A DNA stretch of 64,000 nucleotides from Barrientosiimonas humi (GTDB taxonomy: Bacteria > Actinomycetota > Actinomycetes > Actinomycetales > Dermatophilaceae). The stretch covers positions 2,945,375 to 3,009,374 of the forward strand of contig NZ_VFOK01000001.1 of assembly GCF_006716095.1 (NCBI RefSeq), given 5' to 3'. A program made the position numbers and the translations under genes. The notes under the pieces are model-generated. The model did not search any database. It was not told the DNA's origin and saw only the letters and a program-made list of their open reading frames with translations. Below are positions 15,785-22,996 of the stretch, piece by piece (position 1 is the first letter of the stretch; the number at the start of each line of letters is the position of its first letter).

Positions 15785-17596
15785 TCAGCCGGTGTGGTGG
15801 CTCTCGGCGAGGGCGTACACCGGGGTGTCCATGCCCTCCTGACGAGCCTTGAGCTGCATCGCGAGGTACTTGGAGTAGTGCCGCGACTGGTGCAGGTTGC
15901 CGCCGTGGAACCACAGGTTGCTCACCTGGGTCGGCTTCCACATGTTGCGCAGCTCCCCCTCCCACGGACCGGGGTCCTTCGGGGTGTCGGAGCCCAGGCC
16001 CCACACCTTGCCGACCCGGTCGGCGGTGTCCTGGTCGATCAGCTGGGCCGCCCAGCCGTTCATCGACCCGTAGCCGGTCGCGAGCACCACCAGGTCGGCC
16101 GGCAGCTCGGTGCCGTCGGTGAGCACGACCGCGTCCTCGGTGAGCTCCTTGACCTCGGCGGGCGCGACGAGCTTGATGTCGCCCGACGCGATGAGGTCGG
16201 AGGCGCCGATGTCGATGTAGTAGCCCGAGCCGCGCCGCAGGTACTTCAGGAACAGCCCCGAGTCTTCGGCGCCGAAGTCGAGCATGAACCCCGCCTTCTC
16301 GAGCCGGTCGTAGAACTCCTTGTCCTGCTCGCGGATCGCGTCGAACGCGGGCTTCTGGAACTCGTTCAGCACCTGGTAGGGGATGGAGGCGAAGATCAGG
16401 TCGGCCGTCTCGTGGTCGACGCCGGACTCGACCGCGTCCTCGGAGTAGAGCGGGCCGAGCACGTGCTCCATCAGCGAGTCGGACCGCACGATGTGCGTGG
16501 TCGAGCGCTGCAGCATCGTCACGTCGGCGCCGTTCTCCCACAGGTCGGCGCAGATGTCGTGGGCGGAGTTGTTCGAGCCGATGACCACCGCCTTCTTGCC
16601 GCGGTACGGGCCGCCGCCAGGGTGCTTGGAGCTGTGGTGCACGTCGCCCTTGAACCGCTCCTGCCCCGGGATCTCGGGCTGGTTCGGCAGCCCCGACATG
16701 CCGGTGGCCATGACCAGGTGGGTCGGGCGCAGCACGATCTCCTCGCCGTCGCGGTCGACCCGCACCTCCCAGGTGCCGGACTCCTCGTCGAACTGCGCGC
16801 TCTTGGCCTCGGTGCTGGACCAGTAGTCCAGCTCCATGATCTTGACGTAGGACTCCAGCCAGTCGGCGATCTTGTCCTTCGGGGAGAACACCGGCCAGTC
16901 GTCGGGGAACGGCAGGTAGGGCAGGTGGTCGTACCAGACCGGGTCGTGCAGGCACAGCGAGTGGTATCGGCTGCGCCACTGGTCGCCGGGCCGCGGATAC
17001 CGGTCCACGACAAGGGCGTTCACGCCCAGCCGCTTGAGCCTGGCCCCGAGGCCGATGCCGCCCTGACCGCCTCCGACGACGAGGACGTACGGCTGCTCGT
17101 CCTTCCCGAACGAGGCCACCCGGGCCTTGCGCCGGTCGAGCCAGTTGTCCTTGCTGACGTTGACCCCGTGCTCGGCGCCGAAGATGCGGCGGCGGCCCTT
17201 GGGCTCGGGGTGGTCCTTCAGCTCCTGGGCGGAGGTGAGGAAGGTCCAGCAGCGGCCGTCGCGCAGCCGGGCGATGCCCTTGCCGTTGAAGGTGTCGTTC
17301 TCGAAGGTGAAGTCGAGCGTGGTCACGCCGTCGGCCTCGTCGGCGCCGGTCACCTCGATCGAGCGCGGCCAGGCCCCCTGGCCCACCTCGCGCAGCATGG
17401 CGCCGACGGCGTCCTTGCCCTCGGCGGTGTGCAGGTTCCAGGTCATCGAGATCAGGTCTCGCCAGAAGCAGTCGTCGGCGAACTGCTCGAGGGCCGCGGC
17501 GACGTCGCCGGCCTCCAGGGCGGTCTGCAGCTGCTCGGTCCACGCCCGCGCGTCGTCCAGGGGCTGGGTGTCGCTCTGCGTCGCGGTGTCGGTCAT
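15785..17596 (-). CDS. FAD-dependent NAD(P)H monooxygenase with N-terminal NTF2-like domain
   Basis: A 603-aa protein. Residues about 15-140 form an NTF2/SnoaL-like domain (DDARAWTEQLQTALEAGDVAAALEQF...). The rest is a flavin monooxygenase with FAD motif VLVVGGGQGGIGLGARL (from about 171), NADPH motif AVVIGSNNSAHDICADL and the late LVVLATGYGSMNG segment. Between the two Rossmann folds the fingerprint reads FKGDVHHSSKH, that is FxGxxxHxxxH rather than the Baeyer-Villiger FxGxxxHxxxW[PD], so N- or S-oxygenation is as likely as ester formation. The GAF regulator upstream on the same strand (105-bp gap) is the probable controller. Confidence 0.88.
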   Translation of the reverse strand: MTDTATQSDTQPLDDARAWTEQLQTALEAGDVAAALEQFADDCFWRDLISMTWNLHTAEGKDAVGAMLREVGQGAWPRSIEVTGADEADGVTTLDFTFENDTFNGKGIARLRDGRCWTFLTSAQELKDHPEPKGRRRIFGAEHGVNVSKDNWLDRRKARVASFGKDEQPYVLVVGGGQGGIGLGARLKRLGVNALVVDRYPRPGDQWRSRYHSLCLHDPVWYDHLPYLPFPDDWPVFSPKDKIADWLESYVKIMELDYWSSTEAKSAQFDEESGTWEVRVDRDGEEIVLRPTHLVMATGMSGLPNQPEIPGQERFKGDVHHSSKHPGGGPYRGKKAVVIGSNNSAHDICADLWENGADVTMLQRSTTHIVRSDSLMEHVLGPLYSEDAVESGVDHETADLIFASIPYQVLNEFQKPAFDAIREQDKEFYDRLEKAGFMLDFGAEDSGLFLKYLRRGSGYYIDIGASDLIASGDIKLVAPAEVKELTEDAVVLTDGTELPADLVVLATGYGSMNGWAAQLIDQDTADRVGKVWGLGSDTPKDPGPWEGELRNMWKPTQVSNLWFHGGNLHQSRHYSKYLAMQLKARQEGMDTPVYALAESHHTG

Positions 17597-17701
17597 CGGG
17601 AGCTCCTCATCTCGGTGCCGCTGCGGAATGCCGTGACGCTAGGCCGGGGTGCCGCGGCCCGGAAGGGTTGCAGGACGTTGCACCGGGCGCCCGCGGACCG
17701 C

Positions 17702-18895
17702 TCAGGGCTGGACGAGGCAGGGCGCGGTCAGGCGGTACGGCCGCGTGTCGATCAGCGGCCCGAGCCGGCCGCGCAGCCGCGACACCTCGGCGCGCAGCGT
17801 GACCAGGCTGACCGGCCGGTCGTACGCCGCCCGCACCAGCTCCTCCCCGCTCACCCCGTCGGGATGGGCGGCGAGCGCGGCGAGGATCGCGGCGTGCCGG
17901 GCGGTGAGCCGCACCTCCTCGGTGCCGCCGGCCGCGTGCACCACGGCCCGCGCCGGCGGGCCCGCGCACAGCACGACCCGCACGTCGCGGGTGCTGACCG
18001 GGCGCAGCGCCCAGCCGCCGGGCACCCGCTCGGCGTCGATGGCTCCGAGCAGCGGCGACCAGACCCGGCCCTCGTGCAGCCGGCCCGGCAGCCACACCCG
18101 GTCACCCACCGACACCCCCTCGGACTCGACCACCCAGCCGTCGTCGTCGACGAGCACCACCGGACCGCCGCCGGCGAGATCGCCCGCCGCCCGGCGTACG
18201 CGATCCAGGTCGGCCCGGTGCTCCGCGGCCAGCACCTGCTCGGCGAGCCGCACGGCTCCGCTCACGAGGGCGACGGTGTTGGGGTGAGCGCTCGCGAGCG
18301 GCCCGGACAGGGTGATCGCGCCCGCCGGCGCGCCGGTGCGCGGGCTGAGGATCGGCGCGCCCGTGCACACCCAGCCGTGGTGGCCCTCGTCGGTGTGCTC
18401 GGCGCCGAACACCTGGATCGGCCGCGCGTCGACGATGGCGGTGCCGAGGCCGTTGGTGCCGACGGCGTCCTCGCTCCAGTTGGCGCCCTCGACGAAGCCC
18501 AGGCGCTCGCTGGAGCGACGCACCTCGGACGGGCCGCGCACCCAGAGCACGAACCCCTTCGCGTCGCACACGACCAGCTCGTTGCTGGCCTCCGACGCGA
18601 CGTCGAGCAACGTCGACTCCAGGTGCGGCAGCACGGTGCGCAGCTCGGTGGCCTGCGACCGGCGCTCGGCGACCGCGAGGTCGGGCAGGTGCGTCGTCGG
18701 CGCGGTCGAGGGCCGCGGCTGCTGGCGCGACCACGCCCGCGCGATCGCGGTCCGTACGCCGTCGGGCACCGTCGCCGTCTCCGCCCACCGGCGGTGCAGG
18801 TCGCGCAGGTCGTGCGCCTTGCGGCGCGGGTCGTCGCGCACCGTCACCGCCGCGACCGAACCCAGGTCGGTGCGTTCCGTGGTGGCGTGACTCAT
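17702..18895 (-). CDS. GAF-domain transcriptional regulator (AcoR-like, without sigma-54 ATPase domain)
   Basis: A 397-aa regulator. A helical N-terminus (RDLHRRWAETATVPDGVRTAI) leads into a GAF sensor domain with the signature WSEDAVGTNGLGTAI and the segment GHHGWVCTGAPILSPRTGAPAGAITLSGP, both typical of AcoR-type activators. The usual AAA+ sigma-54 domain is missing. Instead the C-terminal 90 residues form a short winged-helix region (LTARHAAILAALAAHPDGVSGEELVRAAY...LRAEVSRLRGRLG). That fits actinobacteria, which lack sigma-54. I took the ATG at 18895; the frame continues upstream into repeats. Small aromatic or ketone ligands are common for GAF domains; the ligand here is unknown. Confidence 0.87.
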   Translation of the reverse strand: MSHATTERTDLGSVAAVTVRDDPRRKAHDLRDLHRRWAETATVPDGVRTAIARAWSRQQPRPSTAPTTHLPDLAVAERRSQATELRTVLPHLESTLLDVASEASNELVVCDAKGFVLWVRGPSEVRRSSERLGFVEGANWSEDAVGTNGLGTAIVDARPIQVFGAEHTDEGHHGWVCTGAPILSPRTGAPAGAITLSGPLASAHPNTVALVSGAVRLAEQVLAAEHRADLDRVRRAAGDLAGGGPVVLVDDDGWVVESEGVSVGDRVWLPGRLHEGRVWSPLLGAIDAERVPGGWALRPVSTRDVRVVLCAGPPARAVVHAAGGTEEVRLTARHAAILAALAAHPDGVSGEELVRAAYDRPVSLVTLRAEVSRLRGRLGPLIDTRPYRLTAPCLVQP

Positions 18896-18957
18896 CCATC
18901 CAGCGTGACTCAGATCACGTCCGTGCGGGGCGGAACGGTCCAGATGGCGGGCGGCTC

Positions 18958-19134
18958 CCATGGTGGTCGAGCGGCTCCCACGGTGGTCGAGTAGGCCGGA
19001 GCGCAGCGGAGGCCGTATCGAGACCCCCTTCCCACGGTGGTCGAGTAGGCCGGAGCGCAGCGGAGGCCGTATCGAGACCCCCTTCCACGGTGGTCGAGTA
19101 GGCCGGAGCGCCAGCGGAGGCCGTATCGAGACCC
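18958..19134. repeat. Three tandem 54-bp repeats of the REP family
   Basis: The unit starts CACGGTGGTCGAGTAGGCCG, contains GAGCGCAGCGGAGGCC and ends GTATCGAGACCCCCTTCC. Copies start at 18979, 19033 and 19086 and are nearly identical; the third has one extra base. A partial copy precedes at 18961. It fills the space between the GAF regulator and element copy B. Confidence 0.9.
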
Positions 19135-19145
19135 GTCGGCTCCTG

Positions 19146-19518
19146 CTGTGGTCACCGAAAGGCGCCGGGAGGCGGGAGTCTGTCCGTGGTTGGCCGGTCT
19201 GGCGGCTCGCGGTGGCGACGTTCCTGACAGAGCCTGACGTTGTTGACACGGACTGGCGTTGTTGAGAGGACTGCGTGCTGTAGCAGCCCTTTGTGTCAAC
19301 AACGCACTGCCGTGTCGGGATCGTGCGGTCGGGTCAGGACGGACCCCGGCCAGAGTGGCCAGAATCTCTCAGACTGGTCACGAGCTAACAGACTGGTCGG
19401 TTGCAACCGACCACTTTGTTAGTTGGTGACCACTCTGGCGATGTACGCCATCGGCGACTCGCGAGTCCGACGTCACCACAGGCGTACTCACGCCTCCCGG
19501 CGCTTTTCGGTCACCACC
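19146..19518 (-). mobile_element. MITE-like element, copy B (inverted, about 373 bp)
   Basis: This copy lies in the opposite orientation to copies A and C. Its left end reads CTGTGGTCACCGAAAGGCGC and its right end, in reverse, GGTGACCGAAAAGCGCCGGG. It keeps the inner palindrome in its best form: TGGTCGGTTG-CAACCGACCA is perfect and is flanked by CTAACA...TGTTAG. It also keeps the GTTGTTGA/TGTCAACAAC hairpin with one mismatch. Short open frames across it are not conserved between copies. Confidence 0.7.
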
Positions 19519-19529
19519 GAGCGCGGTGA

Positions 19530-19668
19530 CCCTGGTCTCGATACGGCCTCGCCTAGCGGCTCGCCCTACTCGACCAGCGTGGCGCGCGACGTGGTCTCGA
19601 TGCGGCCTCCGCTGCGCTCCGGACTGCTCGACCACCATGGAAACCCGTTCGACCACCGTGGCCGCGGG
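19530..19668. repeat. REP-like repeats between copy B and the LAL gene
   Basis: Units GGTCTCGATACGGCCTCGCC, GTGGTCTCGATGCGGCCTCC and three CTCGACCA/GTTCGACCA words fill the space up to the stop codon of the LAL regulator. No gene is visible. Confidence 0.75.
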
Positions 19669-22665
19669 CTACTCCCCCAGCAGTCCCTGCTTGGTCGCGA
19701 GGGTGGCGGCTTCGGTGCGGGTGGCGGCGCCGAGCTTGGCGAGGATGTTGGACACGTGGACGCTCGCCGTCTTGGTGCTGATGAACAGCTCCTTGGCGAT
19801 CTCCCCGTTGGTGTGCCCGCGCGCGACGAGCGCGAGCACCTCGCGCTCGCGCGGGGTGAGCTCAGGGGCGGAGCCGGAACCGGCGGGGGCGCGGGGAGCC
19901 TTGCCGCGGTGGCCGACGCGTTCGAGCACCCCGCGCGCGCCGAGCTCGAGGGCCAGGTCGCGGGCGGTGGCGGCCTCGGCGCGGGCGCCGGGCTGGTCTC
20001 CCGCGGCGGCGAGCACCTCGGCGAGCAGCACCCTGACGCGGGCCTGCTCGTAGGGGAAGCTCGCGTCGGTGAACAGCTCGGCGCTCTCGCGCAGCCGCTC
20101 GATCAGCTCGGGCGGCGGCGCGCCCTGACCGCCCCAGTCGTGCCGCAGCCGCTCGGCCCGCGCCCGCGCCAACCAGGCACGCGACTCCAGACCGAGCGAG
20201 CTCTCGTCGGCGCGCAACGCGGCGACGTCCTCGGCGGTGGCGGCGAGCTCGGCGACCACGTCGGACCGGTCGCGCCGCCGGTCGCCGCGCCGCCGGTCGT
20301 CACGCTGGTCGATGCGCGCGGTCGCGAGGTGGCCGATCACCACCGCCGACAGCCGGATCCGCGCGTCGAACGAGCGCATGTGCCAGACGCGGCGCACCGT
20401 GCCGACGACCTCGTCGTGCAGCTCGAGCATCGCCTCGATGTCGCCGTCGCGCCCCAGCACGTCGATGGCGGCACCGCCGCCGTGCATGCTCACCATCATC
20501 TCCCGCTCCCACGCGGGCCGGATCGTCTCGACCCGGTCGAGCACCGTCTCGCGCTCGCCGCGCGCGGCGGCGAGCGCCATGTCGATCGCGGTGAGCGGCG
20601 CGGTGGTGGGGCTCTCGCGCACTCCGAGACGGCGTACGTCGAGCATCTCGTCGGCGAGCCGCCAGTCGCCGGTGAGCACCGCGAACAGCGCGGCGAGGAT
20701 CCGGCAGTCGAGCGCGAACCAGTTGGTGGCGGAGCCGAGCTCGCCAGCCCGACGTACGGCCGCGGCAGCTTCGTCGCGCGCGCCCACGTGGTCATCGAGC
20801 CGGGCCAGCACCCGGTGCCGCTGGTGCCGGGCGCGCAGCTCGGCCTCGACGTCACCGGTGGCCGCGGCCTGCCGGACCACCTCGTCGAGCCGCTCGAGCG
20901 ACCGCTCGCCGAGGCCGGCGATCGAGTCGAGGCGCGCCAGGGTGGTGAGGGCGTCGGCCGTCACGGACGGCAGCTGGAGCTCGCGCGCGAGCTGGGTGGC
21001 CTCGTCGGCGGCCTGCGCCGACCCCTCGAAGTCGTCGTCGTCGAACAGCGCCCGGGCGCGCTTGGCGTGCAGGCTCGCGAGGACGGCGGACGGCTCGCCG
21101 GCCAGGGCCTCGATCGCCGACTGCAGCCGCGGCGCCATCGACTCGGGCGCGTCGGTGAGCAGGTGCGCCTCGGCGAGGCAGAGCGCGAGCCGTCCCTGGT
21201 CGAGCGCGCTGGACCCGGACGCGTCGAGGTCGGACAGCAGGTCGAACGCCCGGTAGGGGTCGCCGGAGTCGACCAGCGCGCTCGCGGCGCGCAGGGTGAT
21301 CTCGAAGGGCGACAGCGGCGTCGGCAGGCCCGGGTCGGCGAGCACCAGCTCGAGCGCGTGCTGGTAGAGCTGGGCCGCGTCGGCCGGGCCGCTGGCCGCC
21401 GCCGCCTCGTCGCCCGCCTGGACGGCCGCGGTCACCGCGACGTCGCGCCGCCCCGCCGCGCGCGCGTGCCGGGCGATCGCCGCCGCCAGCCCCTGCCGGG
21501 CGTCGCCGGAGGCGCTCGCCTCGGCCTCCTGCAGCGCGTCGACATAGGCACCGTGCAGCCGCAGCCGCTCGCCGGGCAGCAGGTCGTCGTAGACCGCGTC
21601 GGCCAGCAGCGCGTGGCGGAAGGCGAAGCCGCTGCTGGTGGCGGTGAGCACCTGGGCGTCGAGCAGCGCGCGCAGGCCGGCGTCGAGCACGGTCGGCTCG
21701 AGCCCGCTCGCCCGCGCCAGCAGCTCGTGGTCGACCGCACGCCCCGCCGCCGAGGCCACCCGCACCACCTCGCGCGCGTCGTCACCGAGCGCGTCGACGC
21801 GCACCAGCAGCAGGTCGGCGAGGTCGTCGGGCAGGCCGCTGTCGCCCAGGCACTGCGCGGCCAGCAGCTCCTCGGCGAAGAACGGGTTGCCCGCGGCGCG
21901 GCGCACGATCTCGGCGGTCTTCCCCGGCAGCGGCTGGTCGGGCGCGAGCAGCCCGAGCAGCGCCCGGATGTCGTCGTCGGCGAGCGGCGCCAGCGTCTGG
22001 CGGTGCACCCCGGGCAGCCGCGCCCACTCGGCGAGGTTGCGGCGCAGCGGGTGGCGGCGGTGCAGGTCGTCGGCGCGGTAGGACACCACGAGCTGCACCG
22101 GCCCCGCGAACCGCCGGCTCAGCAGGAAGGTCAGCAGCTCGCGGGTGGACCGGTCGGCCCAGTGGGCGTCCTCGAGCAGCACCAGCACCGGCCGGTCGGT
22201 CGCGAGTGCGCCGAGGGCGGCGAGCACCTCGGTGAAGAACCCGGCCGGGTCGGCGGCCGAGGTCTCGGCACGCACCGACTCGGGCAGCAGCGGCGCCAGC
22301 CGGGGGTATGCCTGCGCCAGCTCGGCGACCCGCTCGGGCTCGTCGTGGTGCAGCCGGGTGAACATCTCGACGAGCGGGAGGTAGGGCGCGCCCGAGTCGC
22401 CAAGGTCGAGGCAGTGCCCGAGCAGCACCAGCGCCCCCGACTCCTGGGCCCGCGCGGTGAGCTCGGTCAGCAGCCGGGTCTTGCCGACGCCGGCGTCGCC
22501 GCCGAGCAGCACGACCGAGGAGGTGCCCGCCTCGAGCCGCTCGACGAGCTCGGCCAGGTCGGCGTCACGGCCGACCAGCGGCTGGTCGGCGACGGGGAAC
22601 GCGGGCACCTCGCCATTGTGTCCGGGAGCACCGACAGGCTCGATCGGTACGCCGGTCTCGGCCAT
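19669..22665 (-). CDS. LAL-type LuxR-family ATP-binding regulator
   Basis: A 998-aa regulator. The N-terminal STAND/AAA ATPase has Walker A GGDAGVGKTRLL (near residue 57) and Walker B VLVLLEDAHWAD, followed by about 500 residues of TPR-like helices. The C-terminal LuxR helix-turn-helix reads LTPREREVLALVARGHTNGEIAKELF...VHVSNILAKLG. Large ATP-binding LuxR proteins sense inducers through the helical region and activate catabolic or secondary-metabolism genes. The ATG at 22665 is 27 bp after the stop of the 62-aa gene, so both form one operon behind the element at 22928-22958. That element is also found in other promoters nearby, making this protein a candidate for binding it. Confidence 0.9.
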   Translation of the reverse strand: MAETGVPIEPVGAPGHNGEVPAFPVADQPLVGRDADLAELVERLEAGTSSVVLLGGDAGVGKTRLLTELTARAQESGALVLLGHCLDLGDSGAPYLPLVEMFTRLHHDEPERVAELAQAYPRLAPLLPESVRAETSAADPAGFFTEVLAALGALATDRPVLVLLEDAHWADRSTRELLTFLLSRRFAGPVQLVVSYRADDLHRRHPLRRNLAEWARLPGVHRQTLAPLADDDIRALLGLLAPDQPLPGKTAEIVRRAAGNPFFAEELLAAQCLGDSGLPDDLADLLLVRVDALGDDAREVVRVASAAGRAVDHELLARASGLEPTVLDAGLRALLDAQVLTATSSGFAFRHALLADAVYDDLLPGERLRLHGAYVDALQEAEASASGDARQGLAAAIARHARAAGRRDVAVTAAVQAGDEAAAASGPADAAQLYQHALELVLADPGLPTPLSPFEITLRAASALVDSGDPYRAFDLLSDLDASGSSALDQGRLALCLAEAHLLTDAPESMAPRLQSAIEALAGEPSAVLASLHAKRARALFDDDDFEGSAQAADEATQLARELQLPSVTADALTTLARLDSIAGLGERSLERLDEVVRQAAATGDVEAELRARHQRHRVLARLDDHVGARDEAAAAVRRAGELGSATNWFALDCRILAALFAVLTGDWRLADEMLDVRRLGVRESPTTAPLTAIDMALAAARGERETVLDRVETIRPAWEREMMVSMHGGGAAIDVLGRDGDIEAMLELHDEVVGTVRRVWHMRSFDARIRLSAVVIGHLATARIDQRDDRRRGDRRRDRSDVVAELAATAEDVAALRADESSLGLESRAWLARARAERLRHDWGGQGAPPPELIERLRESAELFTDASFPYEQARVRVLLAEVLAAAGDQPGARAEAATARDLALELGARGVLERVGHRGKAPRAPAGSGSAPELTPREREVLALVARGHTNGEIAKELFISTKTASVHVSNILAKLGAATRTEAATLATKQGLLGE

Positions 22666-22691
22666 CACGTGGACGTCCGGTCCGTCGTCGG

Positions 22692-22880
22692 TCAGTGCGT
22701 GAACGCGTGGCGCCACCAGTGCTGACGCCGGGCGGGCTGCCGGCCGGTCTCCTGCTGCGCGAGCTGGGCCGCGGCCTCCTCGGCCGCCCGGATCTTGGCG
22801 GCCTCGCCGGCCCGGCGGGCGATCTGGTGCCGGTGCCAGGCCAGCTCGTGCTCGATGACGGGTGCCGTGGGCGTGAACAT
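22692..22880 (-). CDS. 62-aa small protein preceding the LAL regulator
   Basis: MFTPTAPVIEHELAWHRHQI, then a charged helix RRAGEAAKIRAAEEAAAQLAQQE and a basic, Trp/His-rich end (RRQHWWRHAFTH). ATG 22880 has GGAG about ten bases upstream (GAAGGAGACCGCG). It is cytosolic and unrecognised. Similar one-helix proteins with a HELxxxRxxQIxxxA start are common near actinobacterial regulators, but I know of no assigned function. It is the first gene of the operon driven by the element at 22928. Confidence 0.65.
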   Translation of the reverse strand: MFTPTAPVIEHELAWHRHQIARRAGEAAKIRAAEEAAAQLAQQETGRQPARRQHWWRHAFTH

Positions 22881-22927
22881 CGCGGTCTCCTTCGCTGGGT
22901 GTCGTCGTCCTGACACCGAGGAGATTT

Positions 22928-22958
22928 CGCCTCTGAGGTAGTCCCGGCCATCGGGCAG
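22928..22958 (-). promoter_or_regulatory. Shared promoter element, copy 1 (LAL operon)
   Basis: On the coding strand it reads CTGCCCGATG-N4-GGACTACCTCAGA and ends 52 bp before the start of the 62-aa gene. The same 27 bp recur with three mismatches at 27436-27462, 49 bp before another small gene. The CTGCCCGAT part is the half-site of the palindrome at 25326-25351. Confidence 0.65.
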
Positions 22959-22978
22959 GTGCCGCGTTCTGCGGCACC
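22958..22978 (-). terminator. Hairpin downstream of glmS
   Basis: GGTGCCGC-GTTCT-GCGGCACC is a perfect 8-bp stem with a 5-nt loop starting 18 bp after the glmS stop. It has no T-run. It lies immediately upstream of the shared promoter element, which fits insulation of the two operons. Confidence 0.6.
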
Positions 22979-22996
22979 TACCTCAGACGTCCGTGG

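Noticed and set aside
15590-18994. A very long forward open frame (over 1100 codons) opposite the FMO and GAF-regulator genes
   Set aside because: It is a shadow frame caused by high G+C. Its product is His/Arg/Gly-rich with no motifs, whereas the reverse strand has clear FAD and GAF domains.
18979-19134. Regular repeats considered as a CRISPR array
   Set aside because: The units are contiguous 54-bp copies with no unique spacers, no leader and no cas genes.
19423-22725. A 1100-codon forward frame opposite the LAL regulator
   Set aside because: Antisense shadow; it starts inside the transposon-like repeat and has no recognisable domain.
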